A stretch of DNA of 15,245 bases from an uncultured Bacteroides sp. (GTDB lineage: Bacteria > Bacteroidota > Bacteroidia > Bacteroidales > Bacteroidaceae). Shown piece after piece: positions 1 through 7,376 of the stretch. A model generated the notes under the pieces. That model was not told the DNA's origin. It searched no databases and saw only the letters and a list, made by a program, of their open reading frames with translations. Position 1 is the first letter of the stretch. Every line of letters begins with the position of its first letter. Location: positions 1-15,245 of the forward strand of contig UQTJ01000056.1 in assembly GCA_900544075.1 (NCBI GenBank), read 5' to 3'. The translations under genes and the position numbers were made by a program.

Positions 1-160
1 CGCCATTGTTCACAGATGAATTTTGGGTGACACGTTGACGAAGTCAGGAAAAAGGCGTGATAATATGAAAACCCCATCCAGCATAAAAGCTGTTGCCCTG
101 ACATTGACTATAATCTTTTCCAATGTCTTTATACATTTGCTCAATCCGATAAGGACATGC

Positions 161-253
161 TCATTGTGCTATTCCGTAGATTTGGGCCAAGTCCATGTCA
201 AGCATTGCGCGAACACTTCGAATGCTGTATATGAATCCTTTCAAATTCGGCAT
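161..253 (-). pseudogene. Truncated ORF6N-like N-terminal fragment (30 codons)
   Basis: A 30-codon minus-strand reading frame contains IYSIRSVRAMLDMDLAQIYG at residues 8-27. This fits the opening of the ORF6N domain, a DNA-binding domain common in Bacteroides phages and mobile elements, usually of the form IY-IRG-RVMLD-DLA-LYGV. The frame then hits a stop, where the family normally goes on for many more residues, so the gene is broken. The sequence beyond the stop (positions 1-160) stays partly open in other minus-strand frames but I recognise nothing there. A -7-like box lies 24 nt upstream. The match rests on about a dozen key positions recalled from the family, so a chance resemblance is possible. 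Otherwise bases 1-345 hold no gene I can support. Confidence 0.4.
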
Positions 254-277
254 TTATTTCTTCGGGTTTTATAATGC

Positions 278-285
278 CAAAGATA
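278..285 (-). promoter_or_regulatory. Putative Bacteroidetes -7 box upstream of the ORF6N remnant
   Basis: The minus strand reads TATCTTTG, an exact TAnnTTTG match, 24 nt before the ATG of the ORF6N-like fragment. No TTTG -33 box is found 19-21 nt further upstream, so this is only half of a promoter. Confidence 0.3.
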
Positions 286-345
286 TTATATATATTTGCC
301 GTTTTCTTCTTTTATGTTCAATAATGGGAGCAGGATGTGACTAGT

Positions 346-386
346 CCTAGAATAGCGTTACTTTTTAAGCGTAACGCTATTCTAGG
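346..386. repeat. Perfect 16-bp inverted repeat after the thioesterase gene
   Basis: CCTAGAATAGCGTTAC (346-361) and its exact reverse complement (371-386) flank a 9-nt loop. It begins 7 bp past the thioesterase stop codon, where a terminator is expected, but neither strand has a T run after the stem. It may act as a transcript-end hairpin or be a protein-binding or recombination site. Confidence 0.7.
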
Positions 387-393
387 AAATCAG

Positions 394-762
394 TTACAGT
401 TTTGAAAGGAAGCGTTCTCTTCCGACTATATATCTGATATGCTTGCCTTCGCCTATGATGCCTTTCGAGTCCGAGGCTTTGACTTTGAACGTGAGTTTTC
501 TGCCATCTATTTCCTCAAGTATGGCTTCGGCTTTTATCGTCTCTCCCATGGCGGATGGTTTGACGTGTGATATTTCAATCATTGCTCCTACCGTAGTGTC
601 GCCTTCGGGAAGATGTGGTGTCACGGCTTCCATGGCGGCATTCTCCATGAGGGCTACCATTGCAGGCGTGGCAAAGACTTCCATGTCGCCTGAACCCAAG
701 GCCAAGGCGGTGTTTGCATCGCTTACGGTTGCTGTACTGACGTGTTTTAATCCTATTTCCAT
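394..762 (-). CDS. FlK-like hotdog-fold acyl-CoA thioesterase, 122 aa
   Basis: A small single-domain hotdog thioesterase that would hydrolyse an acyl-CoA in the cytoplasm. The stretch VFATPAMVALMENAAMEA (29-46) and the later GAMIEISHVKPSAMGETI (59-76) follow fluoroacetyl-CoA thioesterase FlK closely. The FlK catalytic set Thr42-Glu50-His76 is matched by Thr32, Glu40 and His66 with identical spacing, and the FlK Gly69 by Gly59. The FlK lid residue Phe36, tied to fluoroacetyl selectivity, corresponds to Asp26 here, so a general or different acyl-CoA substrate is more likely than fluoroacetyl-CoA. The length is near the family norm. It is monocistronic as far as can be seen: 137 bp separate it from the upstream lipoprotein gene. 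The comparison with FlK is from memory. Family call strong; substrate unknown. Confidence 0.88.
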   Translation of the reverse strand: MEIGLKHVSTATVSDANTALALGSGDMEVFATPAMVALMENAAMEAVTPHLPEGDTTVGAMIEISHVKPSAMGETIKAEAILEEIDGRKLTFKVKASDSKGIIGEGKHIRYIVGRERFLSKL

Positions 763-793
763 AATCCTATGTTTATTTGTTGTTATTATAGTG

Positions 794-826
794 TAAAAGT
801 ATGTGTTTATATTGGATTATGCAATA
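794..826 (-). promoter_or_regulatory. Weak candidate promoter of the thioesterase gene
   Basis: The minus strand has TATTG, a 20-nt spacer and TACTTTTA (one mismatch to TAnnTTTG), ending about 31 nt before the thioesterase start codon. Spacing is right for a Bacteroidetes promoter, but both boxes are imperfect. Confidence 0.3.
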
Positions 827-864
827 ATGATAATATACGGTTCTCCTGACTTATGCCTTTTTTA

Positions 865-881
865 CTTAAGGCTGCCTTAAG
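865..881. repeat. Short palindrome downstream of the lipoprotein gene
   Basis: CTTAAGGC and GCCTTAAG meet around one central base, 18 bp past the lipoprotein stop codon. In the lipoprotein (minus) direction an A run rather than a T run follows, so it is not a standard intrinsic terminator; it may still be a 3'-end hairpin. Confidence 0.4.
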
Positions 882-899
882 CGTTAAAGATTGTTTTCA

Positions 900-2519
900 T
901 TATTTATTCAAATCGCCGCTTGTTAGGAAATGTTTTACCGGAATGATGGCATTTATTACCTTTCCGTTGACGGATGACAGCTTGATGTTCAGAGTCATGT
1001 CGCCTTTAACGTCTTTTTCCATCGAATGATATTCCATAATCACTTCATTAAAATACAATGATTTTTCATCATCGCTGTATAATGAAGGTCCGGAACTGTT
1101 GTAGCTCAATTGTGTTATACCTTTGTAAGAAAATGAGAGTTCTGTTACATGTTGGTTGAATGTTCTCTTTACGATTTCTTCCACGCTGGCATTACCGTCC
1201 AATTTCTCACTGACAAAATCGGAATAGTCTCCACCTGTTATTATCAGTTCGGTCTCCAGGTTTTTCAAATCCTTGAATCCTCCGACAACCACGTCGAACG
1301 AAGCAACTTCTCTATTGTTACCTGAGTCGAGCAGGCGGACTGAATAATTGATGCTTTCGCCGGTTTTGTTTGAAGAAAGATATTCTACGAGAAAGCCATT
1401 GCGTGCCTTTATAAACCGGCTGAACAGGTATCCTCCACCTCCGAATTCCTTCATGTAATGCAGTACGCCGCTTTGATAATACTGTCCTGTTTCTTCCGTA
1501 TTCACGCTTACGAATGTCTTGTAGTACTCGTTATGGTCGAATGGAATGGATAACTCCTGACTGGTATATTCCTTGTATGTTACGGTGAGCGATAGTTCCT
1601 TTTCCCATTTGTCATATCCGATTACAGTAAGTGATGTATGTCGCAAGTCCTCTTGGTCATATAAATAAGGTATGCCATCGGTGCCGGAAGAGCTGATGGT
1701 CAGGAAATCCTTGAGCTGTAGTGCGAACTCATCCTTTTTGTTTTCTCTGTAAAACCCGTCAAAGTTCGCGTCATATATGTTTTTACCTTCCGCTATTTGC
1801 ACATATGCCCTTTCCGCCATGTTGTAGTCAGAGGGTTTATTGGCGACTACCTCTTCCTCGCATGGAGCGAAACCTGTAAAATCCAATGTAAGTTCGAAAT
1901 CCTTCTTGCCGTCGGCATTCCCTTTTACGAGGAGTGTGAAATCTCCCGTTTTATTGTCTTGACGTATTACTTCTATCGCGTCTATGGTTATTTCTTTGCC
2001 GTTTATATGCTTGTGTCCTTTGAATTGTTCCAGTTCGGCGATAGCATTGTCCACAGTGCCGTTTCTATCCAAAATGAAAAGGCTGATAATTTCTTCCTCG
2101 CTGACGGTATAGTCCTCTTCTTTTTCCTCTTCTTTTTCATGTTCTTCTTCGTTGATATCTTCTTCGCCTTTTTCCGTTTTTGGGGGATTAAAGCCTTTGA
2201 ATTCAAGTCTTTCGCTGAACGGAGTCCCGTTCACCGTTCCTTCCACGGCAAGGATGAACGTACCAAGCTCCGCGTCCATCTCTTCCGGTATCAGCTTGTT
2301 TATGGTGATGCTTTTCCCGTTTACCCGGTATTGCTTGTTTTTATTGAAAGAATTGAGCGACTGTATATTTTCATATACATCTTTTTGTGTGTCGAAATTG
2401 AATAATGTTAGAAGTTCTTCTCGAGTCACGGAAGTGAACTCATCTTCCATTTTATTGTTACATGCCACTGCGAGAAACGCAAAAAAACAGAAAAAGGAAA
2501 TTGTTTTTACGATTTTCAT
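900..2519 (-). CDS. Lipoprotein of unknown function with two tandem repeat domains, 539 aa
   Basis: I do not recognise a named family. The N-terminus has a lysine, a hydrophobic stretch and a lipobox LAVAC, so Cys20 should be lipidated. The following residues NNKMEDEF are acidic, which resembles the signal that sends Bacteroidetes lipoproteins to the cell surface. Residues about 31-112 and 139-219 are two copies of one domain: both begin V-[TS]-x-E-E-[LI]-[LI]-x-L-F, have NGK-x-ITI in the middle and end in GF-x-P. They are joined by a very acidic linker (114-137, mostly Glu, Lys and Asp). The remaining 310 residues look like beta-rich domains without a motif I can name. The protein is probably extracellular or outer-membrane bound. 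No SusC/SusD-like partner, enzyme or regulator adjoins it. Confidence 0.8.
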   Translation of the reverse strand: MKIVKTISFFCFFAFLAVACNNKMEDEFTSVTREELLTLFNFDTQKDVYENIQSLNSFNKNKQYRVNGKSITINKLIPEEMDAELGTFILAVEGTVNGTPFSERLEFKGFNPPKTEKGEEDINEEEHEKEEEKEEDYTVSEEEIISLFILDRNGTVDNAIAELEQFKGHKHINGKEITIDAIEVIRQDNKTGDFTLLVKGNADGKKDFELTLDFTGFAPCEEEVVANKPSDYNMAERAYVQIAEGKNIYDANFDGFYRENKKDEFALQLKDFLTISSSGTDGIPYLYDQEDLRHTSLTVIGYDKWEKELSLTVTYKEYTSQELSIPFDHNEYYKTFVSVNTEETGQYYQSGVLHYMKEFGGGGYLFSRFIKARNGFLVEYLSSNKTGESINYSVRLLDSGNNREVASFDVVVGGFKDLKNLETELIITGGDYSDFVSEKLDGNASVEEIVKRTFNQHVTELSFSYKGITQLSYNSSGPSLYSDDEKSLYFNEVIMEYHSMEKDVKGDMTLNIKLSSVNGKVINAIIPVKHFLTSGDLNK

Positions 2520-2883
2520 GTTTAAAGTCTGTTTAGTTTATAAATTGAATAATGATTATTTTTTCCAATATGATTGCCGCATATCGTAATGGCAATAATT
2601 AATCTGACTAAAAAAATAACAAATCAAGCTGCTTATAAGTTTTTTGAATTGCGCTGTTTTAATGTATTTTAACTAATGGTGTCTGGATAAAAGAAGTGTC
2701 TTCATGATACATGAAATGCAGTAGAAAGGAGAATAAAATTAAAGATGACCAATCATTTTCTATAAATATAAGTTGTATTTATAGATAATGTTAGGACGAA
2801 ACATGTTTTACATCAGTAATGAAAGAAGTTTCTAATAGCGTTCTATGGATATTTCAAAATTCTGTAATGAGTAAGGCAGTGAC
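2520..2883. other. AT-rich intergenic region without a supportable gene
   Basis: This stretch between the lipoprotein start and the car terminator holds no convincing gene, RNA or full promoter on either strand. One perfect 9-bp inverted repeat, CTATAAATA / TATTTATAG with a 7-nt loop, lies at 2760-2784. A 25-codon plus-strand frame near 2710-2790 has no recognisable content. The lipoprotein promoter must lie at the left end, but no clear TAnnTTTG box is visible. Confidence 0.5.
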
Positions 2884-2923
2884 AAAAAAACTCCCGTTGT
2901 GGAAGATTGTTCCGCAACGGGAG
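2884..2923 (-). terminator. Intrinsic terminator of the purF-like/carA/carB operon
   Basis: The stem CTCCCGTTGTGGAA / TTCCGCAACGGGAG (2891-2904 and 2910-2923) has 14 pairs with one wobble and a 5-nt loop. On the minus strand it is followed directly by seven T. It lies about 27 bp past the carB stop codon. Confidence 0.93.
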
Positions 2924-2950
2924 GTTTTGAAATATGTTTGTTGATGACTG

Positions 2951-5900
2951 TTATTTATATTCGTCCCAACTCTTGATTGCTATGTCGTCTATGCTCATTG
3001 TGCAGAATGCATTGATGAATGCGCTTGCAAGACGTGCGTTTGTAACAAGAGGAATATTCAAATCCACAGCGGCACGACGGATCTTATAACCGTTTTCAAG
3101 TTCGGTTGGAGTAAGGTCGCGTGGAATATTTACCACCATGTCAATTTCCTTCTTGTGCAGCATTTCGAGAGCCTGAGGATGTCCTTCTTCGCTTGGCCAG
3201 TAAACGCGTGTATTTTCTACGCCGTTTTCTGTAAGGAACTTGGATGAACCGCCTGTAGCGAAGATGTTGTAACCTTTAGCCTTGAGGGCACGTGCAGCCT
3301 GAAGCAAGTCAACCTTCTGTTTCAGTGTACCTGTTGACATAAGGATGTTCTTTTCAGGGATGCGGTAACCTACAGAAAGCATAGCTTTCAATACTGCGCA
3401 TGAAGTATCGTCGCCGATACATCCCACCTCACCTGTAGATGCCATATCAACACCCAATACTGGGTCAGCCTTCTGCAGACGGTTGAATGAGAACTGGCTT
3501 GCCTTGATACCTACATAGTCGAGGTCGAACAGGTTCTTCTCAGGTTTTTCAACCGGCAGGCCAAGCATAACCTTAGTAGCAAGTTCGATGAAGTTAATCT
3601 TCAATACCTTACTTACGAATGGGAATGAACGGCTGGCACGCAAGTTACATTCGATAACCTTGATATCGTTTTCACGTGCAAGGAACTGAATGTTGAACGG
3701 GCCGGAGATGTTAAGTTCTTTTGCAATCTGGCGCGAGATACGCTTGATACGTCGCACGGTTTCAACGTAAAGTTTCTGTGGAGGGAACTGTATAGTAGCG
3801 TCTCCAGAGTGTACACCCGCAAATTCGATGTGTTCGGAGATGGCGTATGCCACGATTTCACCGTTTTGTGCCACGGCGTCCATTTCCACTTCCTTGGCAT
3901 GTTCGATGAATTGGCTCACTACCACAGGGTGTTTCTTGGATACGTTAGCCGCAAGTTGAAGGAAGCGTTCAAGTTCTTCCTGGTTGGAACATACGTTCAT
4001 GGCCGCACCCGAAAGTACGTATGAAGGACGAACCAATACAGGGAAGCCTACCTTTTCGATAAATGCGTTGATATCTTCCATGGAAGTAAGCGCACTCCAT
4101 TCAGGCTGGTCAACACCGATACGGTCGAGCATAGCCGAGAACTTGTCGCGGTCCTCTGCGTTGTCGATACTCTTGGCGGAAGTACCGAGGATATTTACCT
4201 TCTGTGCATCAAGACGAAGCGCCAGGTTGTTAGGAATCTGTCCACCTGTAGAAACGATTACTCCGTGAGGATTTTCCAGGTCGAGGATATCCATTACACG
4301 TTCGAAAGTTAACTCGTCGAAGTACAGACGGTCGCACATATCGTAGTCTGTAGATACAGTTTCAGGGTTGTAGTTAATCATTACAGAACGGTAACCTTCC
4401 TTGCGGATAGTGTTAAGAGCCTGAACACCACACCAGTCGAACTCTACAGAAGAACCGATACGGTAAGCTCCTGAACCGAGAACCACGATACTCTTGTGGT
4501 CGCCCAAGTAATGAACATCGTTAGCTACACCGCTGTAAGTCAGATACAGGTAGTTAGTCTGTGCAGGATATTCAGCAGCCAGAGTATCTATCTGTTTCAC
4601 AACAGGCACGATACCTACACTCTTACGGTGGTTGCGGATATCAACGATAGCATCTTCCATCTCACCCTTGTAACCGATTGCACGAGCTACCTGGAAGTCA
4701 GAGAATCCCTGACGTTTAGCCTTGTAAAGCAGTTCGTTTGGCAACTGTGAAAGCTGAGTGTGGTTGTTGCCCCATTCGTGGAGCTCCTTAGATGTCTGCA
4801 TGATGTTCTGCAGCTTGTCGAGGAACCACTTGTCTATTTTTGTAAGGTCATGTATCTGGTCAACAGTGTAACCCGCACGCATAGCCTTAGAGATAACGAA
4901 GATACGTTTGTCTGTCGGTTCGCGGAGAGCCTTGTCGATATCGTCGATAACAAGCTCCTTGTTTTCAACGAAACCGTGCATTCCCTGACCAATCATACGC
5001 AGACCTTTCTGGATAGCTTCTTCGAAAGTACGTCCGATAGCCATAACTTCACCTACCGACTTCATGCTTGAACCAAGCTCGCGGTCAACACCGTGGAACT
5101 TACCCAAGTCCCAGCGAGGGATCTTACATACACAGTAGTCAAGAGCCGGCTCGAAGAATGCCGAAGTAGTCTTTGTTACAGAGTTCTTAAGGTCGAACAG
5201 TCCGTATCCCAAACCAAGTTTCGCGGCAACGAAAGCCAGAGGATAACCTGTAGCCTTAGATGCAAGAGCTGAAGAACGGCTCAGACGGGCGTTAACCTCG
5301 ATTACACGGTAGTCTTCCGATTCTGGGTCGAAAGCATACTGCACGTTACATTCACCCACGATACCGATGTGGCGGATGATGCGGATTGCGAGCTCACGCA
5401 ACTTGTGGTATTCGCTGTTTGTAAGAGTCTGTGACGGAGCGATAACGATAGACTCACCGGTGTGGATACCCAGCGGGTCGAAGTTTTCCATGTTACATAC
5501 AGTGATACAGTTGTCGAAACGGTCGCGCACTACTTCGTATTCCACTTCTTTCCATCCCTTCAAACTCTTTTCTACAAGTACCTGTGGAGAGAAGGAGAAA
5601 GCTTTTTCGGCCAATACGTTAAGTTCTTCTTCATTGTCGCAGAAACCGGAACCAAGACCACCAAGTGCGTATGCAGCACGGATGATAACAGGATAGCCAA
5701 GTTCCTTTGCTGCGCGACGTGCATCCTCGATATTTTCTACAGCTTCACTCTTGATAGTCTTGACATTGATTTCGTCAAGTTTCTGAACGAAGAGCTCACG
5801 GTCTTCAGTGTCCATGATAGCCTGTACAGGAGTACCAAGAACACGAGTCTCATATTTTTCGAATATACCTGCCTTGTAGAGAGCAACACCACAGTTCAAT

Positions 5901-6178
5901 GCTGTCTGTCCACCAAATGAGAGCAGTACGCCGTCAGGACGTTCCTTTGCAATTACTTTTTCTACGAAGTAAGGTGTTACAGGCAGGAAGTAAATCTTGT
6001 CTGCCACTCCTTCTGAAGTCTGCACTGTAGCGATATTAGGGTTGATAAGGATGGTTTCTATACCTTCTTCCTTAAGAGCCTTAAGAGCCTGTGAACCGGA
6101 ATAGTCGAACTCACCGGCTTCGCCGATTTTAAGTGCTCCGGAACCTAACAATAATACTTTCTTTATATTTTCTTTCAT
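2951..6178 (-). CDS. carB: Carbamoyl-phosphate synthase large subunit, 1075 aa
   Basis: Makes carbamoyl phosphate from bicarbonate, two ATP and ammonia channelled from CarA, for pyrimidine and arginine synthesis. The full architecture is present: a first ATP-grasp half (LLLGSGALKIGEAGEFDYSG near the start, SFGGQTALNCG, RAAYALGGLGSGF), an oligomerisation region about 400-555, a second synthetase half from about 560 (VVLGSGAYRIGSSVEFDW, STGGQIPNN) and an allosteric MGS-like domain from about 940 to the end. The length is normal for the family. The wording of many motifs, such as ALGGLGSGF and YWPSEEG, is closer to the animal CAD/CPS1 enzymes I remember than to E. coli CarB. The gene follows carA after 21 bp, so the two are surely co-transcribed, and a strong terminator follows. 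Confidence 0.98.
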   Translation of the reverse strand: MKENIKKVLLLGSGALKIGEAGEFDYSGSQALKALKEEGIETILINPNIATVQTSEGVADKIYFLPVTPYFVEKVIAKERPDGVLLSFGGQTALNCGVALYKAGIFEKYETRVLGTPVQAIMDTEDRELFVQKLDEINVKTIKSEAVENIEDARRAAKELGYPVIIRAAYALGGLGSGFCDNEEELNVLAEKAFSFSPQVLVEKSLKGWKEVEYEVVRDRFDNCITVCNMENFDPLGIHTGESIVIAPSQTLTNSEYHKLRELAIRIIRHIGIVGECNVQYAFDPESEDYRVIEVNARLSRSSALASKATGYPLAFVAAKLGLGYGLFDLKNSVTKTTSAFFEPALDYCVCKIPRWDLGKFHGVDRELGSSMKSVGEVMAIGRTFEEAIQKGLRMIGQGMHGFVENKELVIDDIDKALREPTDKRIFVISKAMRAGYTVDQIHDLTKIDKWFLDKLQNIMQTSKELHEWGNNHTQLSQLPNELLYKAKRQGFSDFQVARAIGYKGEMEDAIVDIRNHRKSVGIVPVVKQIDTLAAEYPAQTNYLYLTYSGVANDVHYLGDHKSIVVLGSGAYRIGSSVEFDWCGVQALNTIRKEGYRSVMINYNPETVSTDYDMCDRLYFDELTFERVMDILDLENPHGVIVSTGGQIPNNLALRLDAQKVNILGTSAKSIDNAEDRDKFSAMLDRIGVDQPEWSALTSMEDINAFIEKVGFPVLVRPSYVLSGAAMNVCSNQEELERFLQLAANVSKKHPVVVSQFIEHAKEVEMDAVAQNGEIVAYAISEHIEFAGVHSGDATIQFPPQKLYVETVRRIKRISRQIAKELNISGPFNIQFLARENDIKVIECNLRASRSFPFVSKVLKINFIELATKVMLGLPVEKPEKNLFDLDYVGIKASQFSFNRLQKADPVLGVDMASTGEVGCIGDDTSCAVLKAMLSVGYRIPEKNILMSTGTLKQKVDLLQAARALKAKGYNIFATGGSSKFLTENGVENTRVYWPSEEGHPQALEMLHKKEIDMVVNIPRDLTPTELENGYKIRRAAVDLNIPLVTNARLASAFINAFCTMSIDDIAIKSWDEYK

Positions 6179-6199
6179 TGTACTTTTCTTTTTAATGGA

Positions 6200-7276
6200 T
6201 TACAGCAATTTTACAAACTCGTCGAACAGGAATTCTGTATCTGTCGGACCACTTGCAGCTTCCGGGTGGAACTGTGCAGAGAACCAAGGGTTCTTTTTGT
6301 GGCGGATACCTTCGTTAGAGCCGTCGTTCATGTTGATGAACAATGGTTCCCAGTCTGAGCCAAGAGTGTTGTTGTCAACGGCATAACCGTGGTTCTGCGA
6401 AGTGATGAAACATTTTTCAGTTCCCACCATGCGAACCGGCTGGTTGTGGCTGCGGTGACCGTATTTCAGTTTGTATATTTTTGCGCCTCCCGCTTTCGAG
6501 AGCAACTGGTTACCCATACAGATTCCGAAGATAGGAAGTTTTTCGTTCTGCATAGCCTTGCGGATGTTCTGTACTGCGGCATCGCAAGTGTCAGGGTCGC
6601 CAGGACCGTTTGAGATAAACAGACCGTCGAATTCAAGAGAGTTGAAATCATAGTTCCATGGAACGCGGATTACTTCTACATCGCGTTTCAAAAGGCAACG
6701 GATAATGTTCGATTTAACACCACAGTCCACGAGTACGACTTTCTTCTTGCCTTCGCCTTCGTTGTAGCGGATTACTTCTTTGCAGGAAACCTTATCAACG
6801 TAGTTCACTCCGGCATATTCAGCCTGAGGGATGTTGTCCGGTTCATCGTCGAATACGATTTTTCCCATCATCACACCGTGTTCGCGCAATACCTTTGTAA
6901 GCTCACGGGTGTCAATGCCTGTTATTCCCGGTATCTGCTCACGTTTAAGCCAGTCGCCAAGGCTTTCTACTGCATTCCAGTGAGAATACTTTTCGCTGTA
7001 GTCGCTTACGATAATCGCTTCGGCATGAATTTTTTCGCTTTCCATAAAATGAGGAAGTCCGTTTTCCGCGAAAGTGAAAGGAGGTACACCGTAGTTTCCA
7101 ACCAAAGGATAAGTCAGTGTCATAAGCTGACCGGCATACGAAGGGTCTGTCAAACTTTCAGGGTAACCGGTCATGGCTGTGTTGAACACCACTTCGCCTG
7201 CTACCGGTTTCTCATAACCGAACGACTTGCCATGGAAGCGGCTCCCGTCGTCGAGGATCAATGTTACATTTCTCAT
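6200..7276 (-). CDS. carA: Carbamoyl-phosphate synthase small (glutaminase) subunit, 358 aa
   Basis: Hydrolyses glutamine and passes ammonia to CarB. Residues 1-140 form the CPSase small-chain N-terminal domain (GEVVFNTAMTGYPESLTDPSY at 27-47, GITGIDTRELTKVLRE at 117-132). The class I glutamine amidotransferase domain runs about 178-358, with SNGPGDP (222-228), nucleophile Cys253 in FGICMGNQLL, and His337 and Glu339 in QFHPE. The usual GLGHQ sequence after the nucleophile reads CMGNQ here: Met replaces Leu and Asn replaces His. All triad residues are intact, so activity is expected. As with CarB, the sequence is notably like animal CAD. It sits 95 bp after the purF-like gene with no promoter box of its own that I can see, and 21 bp before carB. 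Confidence 0.97.
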   Translation of the reverse strand: MRNVTLILDDGSRFHGKSFGYEKPVAGEVVFNTAMTGYPESLTDPSYAGQLMTLTYPLVGNYGVPPFTFAENGLPHFMESEKIHAEAIIVSDYSEKYSHWNAVESLGDWLKREQIPGITGIDTRELTKVLREHGVMMGKIVFDDEPDNIPQAEYAGVNYVDKVSCKEVIRYNEGEGKKKVVLVDCGVKSNIIRCLLKRDVEVIRVPWNYDFNSLEFDGLFISNGPGDPDTCDAAVQNIRKAMQNEKLPIFGICMGNQLLSKAGGAKIYKLKYGHRSHNQPVRMVGTEKCFITSQNHGYAVDNNTLGSDWEPLFINMNDGSNEGIRHKKNPWFSAQFHPEAASGPTDTEFLFDEFVKLL

Positions 7277-7291
7277 TATCTGTATGTTTGA

Positions 7292-7376
7292 GTTAATAAT
7301 TAACAGTTAATAATTAATAATTGAGAATTAAGAGTGATATCATCCACTCATTATTAACTTTTAATTCTTAATTATT
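7292..7376. repeat. AT-rich repeats and interrupted inverted repeat between purF-like gene and carA
   Basis: GTTAATAATTAA occurs twice with a 14-bp period (7292-7303, 7306-7317), with a partial third copy after. Next comes an imperfect inverted repeat: AATAATTGAGAATTAA (7316-7331) plus GAGTG (7332-7336) against CACTC (7345-7349) and TTAATTCTTAATTATT (7361-7376), with one mismatch and an 11-nt bulge on one side. It overlaps the purF-like stop codon. It has no T run of terminator type and may be a processing or stability element inside the operon mRNA. Confidence 0.6.

Noticed and set aside
23..274. Plus-strand frame of 83 codons at the left edge
   Set aside because: No recognisable product; the minus strand here carries the ORF6N-like motif with a -7 box, which explains the region better.
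1797..2405. Plus-strand open frame of about 200 codons opposite the lipoprotein gene
   Set aside because: It is the shadow of the Glu/Lys-rich region; its product is Phe-rich nonsense, and the minus frame has a signal peptide and internal repeats.
5462..5920. Plus-strand open frame of 152 codons inside carB
   Set aside because: carB is unmistakable on the other strand; no start signal or recognisable motif here.
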